DNA of 64,000 nucleotides from the NCBI GenBank assembly GCA_963931865.1, contig OZ007511.1, positions 12,436,081 through 12,500,080 on the forward strand, in the 5' to 3' direction. The notes beneath the pieces are model-generated. The model had not been told where the DNA came from. It ran no database searches and worked only from the letters and a program-made list of their open reading frames with translations. Made by a program: the position numbers and the translations under genes. Shown here one piece after another: positions 56,336 through 64,000 of the stretch; within the stretch, counting starts at the first letter, position 1, and the number at the start of each line of letters is the position of its first letter. The stretch comes from Axinella damicornis. Its lineage: Eukaryota > Porifera > Demospongiae > Axinellida > Axinellidae.

Positions 56336-59300
56336 GGTCTATCAGCTTCATCATGTACGTTAGTCTGGAAATTTAATTCCATACAGTAGCGGTCAATAAA
56401 ATGTTTACGTTCCATATTTGTACAATGATCGTTCTACAGTCCGTTCTTATGCAATCTGTCCTTACTACGGTTGTCGTAAGTCTCTTAGTACCCATGACAG
56501 TATATCCATGGAAGTACATTCACCGGTACATGTCTCTTGCCTGTGAGTTGGGGAGCCGTTTTTCGTATGCTATTGCTTTAGAGCTACTTTTGCACTTTCA
56601 TGCTGGCGGTGAACAACGTGAGCGATGTGCGTCGCTGATGGAACCTTGTAGCCAGGCTCGATAAACTTTAAAAGTGCTTTAAATCCGTCTCCTTCCACCA
56701 CAGCGGCTGGACGAAGATCCCGAGCAGCCAAGTCAGCAATCAGTTCCGTTATTCGCTTTGCACGACTGTCAGGACACTTTCCCCGAATCACAAAATCATC
56801 GAAACGGGGTTGCTGTTTCAGCTTGAAATCGCTTGCATGTAATTGGTGTAGATGGTCGCAAAGGTTGCTCGTGCCTCCATGAAACGCAAAGGTTTTCTCG
56901 CACAGTGTACATTTGGCTTTGTTTTCTGAAAATATTTCAGACTTTTCGCGGTTAGAACACTCCGTCTCAGAGCTAGCACGACTACTACCAGACTTCCGTC
57001 CCATCTTGATTGCGCAATTGTTTTCCCGCCACGTGTAGTAATAATTAATAGTAGTCGATATGAGGAGTTTCCCCTTCGAACATTCTAACATTCAAACGAA
57101 TGTTCGAATGTCAAACATTCGTTCAGGCACTACATCCCCCCACCCCCATCCATGTTGAACCCCGCCTTTCTTCTGTTGGTTGGGCCATGAGTTTCTGTGT
57201 AATTACATGTAAGTACAATTCTACAGGCATTATTCCTGCACTGATGTCGGTCACTATCATGTCAACCTGACGATCATGTCTGTCACATGACATGCGCTTG
57301 TACTGCCTGTACATGTATGTAACGTATACAAATGTACATGTACCTCTGTTCTGCAGAATGTGAACAATTGCCCTGTGGACAGAATTCCATTCAATCAGAT
57401 CGAGGTGCTTTCCTCTAGGAATCGGAAGCTGATTAGGAAGGTATAACTACATACATGTAGTGTATGGGGGAGAAGGTAGATGATGACATTGATTTACATG
57501 GAGCACTAGCTTCCCAATCACATTTCGCTCCTCTGGCATAACCAGACCCTTCTTGCAAAGGAAAACGCCTGCATGCTACACATGTGCAATGTACATAGCC
57601 TCGTTCCCAGGCCTTCTCACCGCAGCGTTTTCGCTTGCGTACTAACGCGGGGGAAGGCCTGGTAAAACACATCACATGCACTGTCGTGCAGTGATCTATA
57701 GCCTCGTTCCCAGGCCATTTTGGGAGGGAGAAACGGCCTGGCAACTTTCGCGAGTTCAAACTGTATACGGACATAACGTCACGGCAATTGCATACCTCAT
57801 TCAAGCAGTGAAGTCCACGTGATACTCCTGATATTTTCACTGGCTGAGAACGGTCCTTTCCTGCTCGTGGAAGCAACTGTTTGCGCAAGTTCTGCGACGG
57901 AAGACAAGCTGAAGACGAAAACAAAAGTCGTCGTGCAGAGCGCCTACACTAGCGCGGTTGAGCGATCAACTATTGTGATGAATGGGCGTGACTGCGACGT
58001 TTCAACGCATGACGCAATTCGGTTTACTGTTGTCATGTGCCAGCAATCTGAATTCTGATTGGGTCTTCCAACTCTTCTGGCAGCGGAAGTAACAGTTTGA
58101 ACTCACGGAAGTTGCCAAGCCGTTTCTCTCTCCCAAAACAGCCTGGGAACGAGACTAGCAGCGATGTAGATGGACGTTATGTGGACATATGGGGGAGCGG
58201 CACATTCTTCTGTACAACTCTAGGGTGGCTTTATGGACCCAAGAAATGTCGACGAGAGTGCCTGATGTCGACCGCTCAGTGTTCCGTGGCTGCGATCAAA
58301 AGCACACTATCTTACTTGCGGTTTATCCATGAATGTACCACTCCTCCATACGTCCACACAACGTCCACCTACGTCACTGCACGTGACAAGTTTTACCAGG
58401 CCTTCCCCCGCATTTGTGCTGCAAGCGACAAATGCTGGGGTGCGAACGTGGCTACATGTACAGATGTGAAATGTGGAACATTTTCCCCCTCAGGTATATG
58501 TTGCTGACCACACACTAGACCGAGTGGAGGACTCTGACAGTGTGACCTACTGTGAGGTATGCACACAATCTTGTCTGCGTACGGGGGGTACTGCAGGAAG
58601 GGGGGGGGGGGGGGGGGGGGATGCACGGCAGGCCTCACAATATTCCGAGAATCTGGTAATTCAACCGTTGCTATTACATGTAGCTCTGATATCAACAAGT
58701 AGCTCACTCAGCTGCAGTTTGTACTTTCCCTTTGTTCGCCTACGTTAGCAATCCGTTGCCTGGTGCAGCTGCTTCCCTAGTGCATGGGCTTTTTGCAGCT
58801 GTTGCACCCCAATCACGTGTGCCTCAGCTGCAGCTCCCCGATCGTGTCCGCTACAGCTGCTGCTTGGCCCCGATTGCGTCCACTACAGCTGCTGCTTGGC
58901 CCCAATTGCGTCCGCTACAGCTGCTGCCTGGCCCCGATCACATCCGCTACAGCTGCTGCTTGGCCCCGATTGCGTCCGCTACAGCTGCTGCTTGGTCCCG
59001 ATCACATCTGCTACAGCTGCTGCTTGGCCCCGATCGCATCTGCTACAACTGCTGCTTGGCCCCGAGGCCCCGATCGCATCCACTACAGCTGCTGCTTGGC
59101 CCCGATCGCATCCGCTACAGCTGCTGCTTGGCCCCGATCGCATCTGCTACAGCTGCTGCTTGGCCCCGATCGCGTGAGCTTCAGCTGCCGCTTGGCCCCG
59201 ATTGCGTCCGCTACAGCTGCTGCTTGGCCCCGATCGCATCCGCTATAGCTGCTACTTGGTCCCGATCACGTCCACTTCAGCTGCAACTCCATGATTGCTT

Positions 59301-62300
59301 CCGCTTCGCTCCCCAATCACATCTGCTTCACCTGCTACCCTCAGATCACTTCAACTGCTGCTTCCTGATTGTGTCCACTTGCAGCCTCAGCCAGTTTTCA
59401 GCCCTTGCAATTGCCCATCGTTCTCGCTCAATCTTGCAGGTTGTGCGTCACTATAGTCAGTCCCGCCCCCAATTTGTGCCCACTTCCGCCATGCACGCAC
59501 ACAGACACGATAAAAGCTTAATGCCCACTTTTCCTGAGCCCTTTACATGTAATTTAGTGCTAGCATCTCTGGCGAAGAGCATTGGGGCTACGTTGTATAT
59601 ATTAATGCGAGATTGAAGTCAAGTACATGTGAGTACGAAGGTCGCACACGTCACTACTCTAATCCCACCCTCTGAACACCTGACTTTTGTTACAAGTTAT
59701 TGTAGTCACACACACACGCTTCATAGCTTGGGTGTGCTCTAAATAGGAGTTGCATACCCCCTGCAGCCTTGCTGACTTGACTTCTTATATGTACTTGCAC
59801 ATATAGATATGTCACGAGTGTAGCAGGGAAGAAAGTCTTCTCTTGTGTGATGGATGCGACCGAGGGTAAGTTCATTATTGTGGCTACAGCTCTGCACTGT
59901 GCATATTCATGTGCATGTACCAATAACGGCCAGGTTCCTATATACACAATGTAACTAGTGATGTACCGATAAGGAGAATTGCCTACATGTATATTCTGAT
60001 ACCCTAGCCTCGTTCCCAGGCCAGCGTCATTTTCGGTTGCACGTCGGTTTCTGCCATTGTCGATTACGTTATGCTCACGTGAGGAAACATACAGCCTCTA
60101 CCCGCTTTTACATGTACATACTGCAAGCGACAAAGGGTACCTGGGAATGAGGCAGATATCATGTATTAGAGGTGTTTGGTTGGTTACGTACATGTGCGTG
60201 TAACATTGGTCACTGTACATAACGGTCAAAATAAAAGTTTACATTCCGTAATCGTACAACAATCGTTGCACGATGGTTGTACGGTGTGAAATGGCTCAGA
60301 ATTAAAACACGGTGTGAAATTATTACTACATGTACGTCAACGTTTATGCGCTCCGCTTTTACAGTATGGAAGCATAATAAAAGCATTTTAGACCCTGGAT
60401 CTCTCTCCCTGCTGGTCTTTGTTCGATGTCCACAGCTTTCATAGAACCGGAGATACAGCGGCAACGCGATCGATCGCTGCCGAAACCCCGCCCACAAAGG
60501 CGAAATTTCTTGGAACTTGCACATCCCTCGAAAGGTTTGTTATGCATTATTAGGAGGCCTTGACTATGCGCTGGCATTTGCCCCATGTCTGTACGTAACA
60601 GTGATAATTGCTGAGTCAGCAACCGCAGTACTGACAGATTGCATAAGAACGGAACGGACCGTAGAACGATCGTTGTACGATTATACTGAACGTAAACTTT
60701 ATTTTGACCACTATTGGCCAGCCCTGCTTTCCATATCTTAGTCAGCTTTTCATGTGTGCCATGTGTACTGCTCACCCCAGCTACCATCTGGAGTGCCTCA
60801 GACCCTCTCTTCACGCCATCCCTGAGGGAAACTGGTATTGTTCACATTGCGAGACGATCATTAGGTCCCAACGTACAGACGTCTTCAGCTCCGGAGAAGA
60901 AGACAGTATGTCATTGAATGCCTCTGCAGAGTGGATTCCTGTGTATAGCGGTTATGAGGAAGACGTGTCCACTTCACAGAGTGAGGGGTCCCTATTCGAC
61001 TTTAGCTCCGATGACAACAGTTCAGCAGATGAACTTGCCACCTTTCAACCCAGATTTAGTTCAAGGAATGCCCCACATCGAATGGTTCTTGAGACTGATT
61101 CAGAAGAGGATAGTTCTGATTCTACTTCTGATGGTATTGTCCACCCAGGGAGAGTGCGTGCCCTTAGACAGTGTGGACTTGACAGCAGTGTGAGTTTCAG
61201 CTCAGTTGAGGACGATGAGGCTGGGTCGAATTTTGTACTGGAATCAGACCATGAACCAGACTTGACTTTGGGTGACCAATCAGAACAGGTATCAGATGGT
61301 CCTTCCATTATCCCAAGGTCAACATTAAGAAAGAAGCGTGTGTTGGACTCTGATAGCGATAGTGATGAGGATGATTGTGATGTTTTGGTTCGTCAGCCTT
61401 CAGCCAAAAAGCATTGTAGTTTAAGATGCTTGTCGAGTCCTGGTGCCTTGTTACAGAAAGTGGAAGAAATGTGTAGTTCAGAGTATGGCCGTCCGGAACT
61501 GTCTGATTGTGCGAGTGAGTACAACTCGACATTGGAATCTGGGAATGCAGTAACGGACAATACTCGCAGAAGGGGATCCAAAAACTCCAGGAGGTTGTTC
61601 GCCGACGAAGATAATGCTTCTGACTCAGTTGCAGAACGAAAAAGCAAACGACAATTTCCGCCAAAAAACCTCCTACCAGATTCTGACTTAGAAATTAGTG
61701 AAGGGGAACGAAGTACGAGCCCCGACGTCTGTTTGCACGGCAACACCACCAGAACCAGCAATGGTAGAGGCACTAAGAGAGTGGGGAAAGGGAAAGGAAA
61801 AGAGCCGGCATCTGCCAGCAGGCGAGTCAAGAAGAAGGCTTTGAGCCAAGAAGTTCCTCAGCCCGAAGTATCTTCGTCCAGTGACAGTGATGCTTTGTCA
61901 CTCCATTCTGGCTACTGCAGTCCCTACCAGTCTACATGTTCCTTTATTGGTAAGGAGTCGTGCAAGACCTCCTGGTTGCCCAACGAGAACGTCGAAGTCA
62001 CACCCAAGGATTCACCTTGGGTTACAAGACAGGGTAGGATTCAGAATGCAACCACAAGGCAAAGTGAAAGCAAGATCAGAGTTGATGATGCACCTGCAGA
62101 ACGGAGGTTGCTCAGATCGACTAAATCCACCGTGCAAACCGAAGCCCTTCCCGATGACTTTGAGGAGAAGGTGCTGGGAGGTGGCAGAAGTAAACGATCT
62201 AACACCAAGAAAGTCACAAAGAGAAAACAGCGCAGTAGAAGAGGAACCCGTAGGACAACTGTCAAGTCAGGTCAGGGTAGTTCATCTCGGAGGAATCGCT

Positions 62301-62956
62301 CAGCGATGAGAAATCGTGCCAGGAGGAAACGTTCAGCACTGCAGACTCATGCAAAAAGGAGGAGGACAAAGAAAGCTAGTAAAAGGAAAGGGAAAGCAGC
62401 CAAAACCAAACATGTTTCTAATGCAGATTCCCCTGGTACATCCCGTAGTGCCCTCACTCCAAGAAGTGGACAATCAAGAGAGTGTGTTCAAATTCGGTCT
62501 CGTGCTCGCACTGCCGCCACCCACTCACCTCGAGATCCCACGTTCAGGGCAGCTGTGATCGAAGCTTACCGTCATGAGAACACATCAGCAGGTCTCCAAC
62601 AAGCACAAGCTCTACTGCAACAGAGGCGGGAATCTCTGCAAAACTCTCTTCTACGATACCAAACAGCTGCTGCCATATATGGCCATACCCCTACTTCTGG
62701 CTATAACATACCATTTGGCCAAGAAACTAGCACGAATGAGCGACGGGGTTCACGTGGTAGCACAAAGATTTCATCAACTCCTCTCTCCCGTACCCACGAG
62801 CCAGCTGGTGATGGCCTGCATTATGGGAATGATGAAATAAAACGAAGGACGATTTCCCGGAGGAAACTGTCAAGTGTTGCTCTTTCTTATCCCCGGTTAC
62901 CTCCTGCTCAGCAAGAAGGAGGCTCTGTCTCAAGAAAGACCTCCACAAGAGAGTGG
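55134..62956 (+). CDS. PHRF1: PHRF1 orthologue, RING and PHD finger protein, partial at 3' end
   Basis: A nuclear protein with an E3-type RING and a histone-reading PHD finger; in mammals it is linked to the RNA polymerase II tail, TGIF turnover and DNA repair (family knowledge). Exons: 55134-55265, 57357-57440, 58494-58556, 59807-59865, 60781 to about 62956. All phases join correctly. The RING is CPVC...ENCNHLFCFTCIHEWAK joined to NCPVDR, with Asp in place of the last Cys, as in human PHRF1. The PHD is YCEICHECSREESLLLCDGC, then GYHLECL and NWYCSHC. Downstream are Ser/Asp/Glu-rich acidic stretches, KRPR-type basic runs (KRRRTKKASKRKGKAAKTK) and a helical DPTFRAAVIEAYRHE segment. At least 837 codons are visible against about 1650 in human. 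The C-terminal domain should lie to the right. The end of exon 5 is a guess: a GT repeat follows. Confidence 0.93.
55273..56250. repeat. 30-bp minisatellite in PHRF1 intron 1, split by an inserted element
   Basis: The unit AAGCTGTGGTGGGCACTAAT runs on to aagggtgcc. Two units lie at 55273-55330 and five at 56098-56250. Between them is a TIR element (55331-56097). Confidence 0.85.
55331..56097. mobile_element. TIR element inserted in the 30-bp array
   Basis: The left end TGTCATATTGAATTTGGACC is mirrored by ggtccaaatttaaagtgaca at the right. Inner arms share GGAACACAAATTTTTCA and its inverse. A C24 tract sits in the left arm (55359-55382). Flanks are gcc and tgcc, so any target duplication is very short. 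Confidence 0.7.
56304..56334. repeat. Poly-G tract, 31 bases
   Basis: An uninterrupted G run in PHRF1 intron 1. Confidence 0.9.
56384..56490. mobile_element. Truncated CAGTAGC-family element
   Basis: CAGTAGCGGTCAATAAAATG followed by the subterminal part of copy B in reverse (gcaatctgtcctta, cggttg). The other end was not found before the hAT fragment. Confidence 0.6.
56570..57004 (-). pseudogene. hAT transposase N-terminal fragment with BED zinc finger
   Basis: ATG at 57004 (MGRKSGSS). The BED finger reads KCTLCEKTF ... LCDHLHQLHASDF (C-x2-C ... H-x4-H). The ZBED/hAT motif follows: DLRPAAVVEGDGFKALLKFI, then EPGYKVPSATHI. The frame stops soon after (VALKQ), so the catalytic RNase H-like domain is missing. 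It is a dead hAT copy in PHRF1 intron 1, antisense to the host gene. The open frame could also be read from an upstream ATG at 57091. The start chosen here precedes the lysine/serine-rich leader usual for the family. Confidence 0.78.
57596..57665. mobile_element. TAGCC-family MITE fragment
   Basis: TAGCCTCGTTCCCAGGCC at the left; the right end is reduced to gaaggcctggt. Confidence 0.5.
57699..58157. mobile_element. TAGCC-family element (subfamily E) in PHRF1 intron 2
   Basis: Ends TAGCCTCGTTCCCAGGCC and CCTGGGAACGAGACTA. Flanks gcagtgat and gcagcgat are nearly identical. The interior matches 41571-42010 inverted. Confidence 0.72.
58600..58620. repeat. Poly-G tract, 21 bases
   Basis: In PHRF1 intron 3, soon after exon 3. 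Confidence 0.9.
58690..59700. repeat. Element with internal 32-bp CAGCTG minisatellite, copy 2 (PHRF1 intron 3)
   Basis: About 13 units with GCTACAGCTGCTGCTTGGCC then ccgatygcrtcc run from 58845 to 59290. Flanking sequence is shared with 45700-46200 (GAAGGTCGCAC at the right). Frames stay open across it only because the unit lacks stops. Confidence 0.75.
60005..60153. mobile_element. TAGCC-family MITE in PHRF1 intron 4
   Basis: TAGCCTCGTTCCCAGGCC at the left and CCTGGGAATGAGGC at the right. It contains the ctgcaagcgacaaa motif seen in the copies at 734 and 50452. Confidence 0.6.
60217..60717. mobile_element. CAGTAGC-family TIR element, copy B, abutting PHRF1 exon 5
   Basis: The interior matches copy A (43150-43737) through GGATCTCTCTCCCTGCTGGT and the MSTAF frame, here broken by single-base losses. 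Its right end is only about 60 bp from the exon 5 acceptor, so the acceptor region (polypyrimidine tract and branch site) may partly derive from or abut the element. Confidence 0.7.
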
Positions 62957-62964
62957 GTGCATGT

Positions 62965-62967
62965 GTC

Positions 62968-63023
<56 letters not shown>

Positions 63024-63036
63024 TGTGTGTGTGTGT

Positions 63037-63081
<45 letters not shown>

Positions 63082-63098
63082 TGTCTGTGTGTGTGTGT

Positions 63099-63139
<41 letters not shown>

Positions 63140-63155
63140 TGTGTGCATGTGTGTG
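62965..63155. repeat. (GT)n microsatellite, about 190 bp
   Basis: Nearly pure gt with a few at/ct interruptions directly after the last clear PHRF1 coding sequence. The open frame through it (VCVCV) is not taken as coding. Confidence 0.9.
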
Positions 63156-63318
63156 TGTTTCTCTTTGCATGTGTGTGCGAGAGTGCAATCCCTCGCCATA
63201 CATGTACATATACCGTAGAGACCAGTTAATAGGCGCATGCAGCTATTAAGTGCATAATTTTAAATAAGCGCATACTTCCTTCTTGTCCTTACGTATCAAT
63301 TAATTACAGACCTTTTAT

Positions 63319-63620
63319 GACTCCTTGCAACGTAAGGCAGAATTCGTAAGCCTGGGCGCGTGCGTCGTGATAGGGTTTCTTCGTTGCGTGATAAGGCTTC
63401 TCAGAAACAAGAATGCGGAAAGGCCAAATTAATGCCAAACGCATGCAGTTGTAATAGCTATGTAGCTACATGTATGTCATGGCGACTAGTTGCGAGCCTC
63501 GGCGTTGCAGCGCCTACAGTGATGACCTCTGCTGGCGGATGGTATACCAACGTCTGGCCCTTGACTTCTCATGCAAAAGGGTTGCGACAAACCTAATTCT
63601 GCTTTACGTTGCAAGGAGTC
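63319..63620. mobile_element. TIR element, GACTCCTTGCAACGTAAGGC ends
   Basis: A 26-bp arm at 63319-63344 pairs with 63595-63620 with one mismatch. It sits among scattered aataagcgcata motifs (63290, 63970, 63995) that look like ends of a further element running past the window. Confidence 0.6.
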
Positions 63621-64000
63621 TGTAGCGCATACGCCTAAAAAAATGCTGACGTGTCAATATGTGTTCGCGAGTTAGCGAGACACTACGACAGATTGTGCAG
63701 AACCACTCGGCACTCTCAAAGCTACGCTGGATAGCGAACACTTACATGACAACTCGAGGGACGTAGCCTACTACCATCGCTCTCCGTTGCCGGCCCAAGG
63801 CACACACTGTGGCAAAATGGATGGTGCAGCAATCGTTTCTGCATGTCCTCGTGTGTAAGTTGAAGAATCTCGCCACCGACATGCAGTACAGGACCATACT
63901 CCCTTGTAGATATCGATGACATCGCTCACAGCATCTTCGTCAGCTTGCCATGACCGGGATCCGTTGCTGCTAATAAGCGTATACTCATAATAAGCGCATA
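63621..64000. other. Right edge of window, probably PHRF1 intron
   Basis: No exon is recognised. AATAAGCGCATA-type motifs suggest the start of another transposon-derived repeat. Confidence 0.35.

Noticed and set aside
58732..59616. 294-codon open frame on the plus strand
   Set aside because: It runs through the 32-bp minisatellite, is open in all three frames there, and lies in a PHRF1 intron; no domain is visible.
62953..63229. Extension of PHRF1 into VCVCVCV
   Set aside because: Translation of a GT microsatellite; a splice donor just before it is more likely.
63360..63922. Short frames at the right end (78 and 66 codons)
   Set aside because: They overlap TIR-type repeats, show no domain and lie in the likely PHRF1 intron.

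Overview
The window looks like nuclear DNA of an early-branching animal, most likely a sponge. Its multi-exon genes have clear animal orthologues (KIFC1, PGPEP1, PHRF1 and a MOB2-like gene). Introns are short and have GT-AG boundaries. Between and inside the genes lies a dense load of short foldback DNA transposons. The sponge assignment is inference: it rests mainly on the giant surface proteins that join chlamydial Pmp-type repeats to a multi-pass membrane domain, a gene type I associate with sponges.

Layout. Positions 322-4653 (minus) hold nine exons of a kinesin-14 (KIFC1/HSET); the rest of its motor domain lies left of the window. Positions 6132-6749 (plus) are a complete intronless pyroglutamyl-peptidase I. 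Positions 7737-14244 and 22125-28025 (both minus) are tandem copies of a giant Pmp-repeat/membrane protein. The downstream copy (22125-28025) is one intact 1966-aa frame. The other copy carries an 8-bp deletion that detaches the membrane domain. Each copy appears to have two upstream noncoding exons and a TATA box (near 17.3-17.9 kb and 32.8-33.3 kb). Positions 28-36.7 kb hold a LINE tail and several terminal-inverted-repeat elements. Positions 36737-37801 (minus) are the last two exons of a MOB kinase activator closest to MOB2. Positions 38-54.7 kb are mainly nested and dispersed mobile elements and minisatellites. Positions 55134-62956 and beyond (plus) are PHRF1: RING, PHD and an acidic/basic low-complexity tail in five exons. 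A minus-strand first exon about 330 bp upstream suggests a bidirectional promoter.

Mobile DNA. Four families can be separated by their ends. (1) Foldback MITEs with TAGCCTCGTTCCCAGGC ends and 9-bp target duplications (Mutator-like). (2) TTAA-flanked piggyBac-like elements, including two 510-bp copies that look almost identical. (3) TA-flanked CAGT-ended Tc1/mariner-like elements, nested inside one another. (4) A BED-finger hAT remnant in PHRF1 intron 1. Long poly-G/poly-C tracts and several minisatellites complete the picture.

The most interesting object is the duplicated giant repeat protein. It combines a single uninterrupted coding exon, strong repeat-number difference between paralogues (17 against 4 homogenised units), a conserved 5' leader, and decay of one copy. 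No operon-like functional linkage is seen among the other genes. All statements come from reading the sequence; no database search was run.
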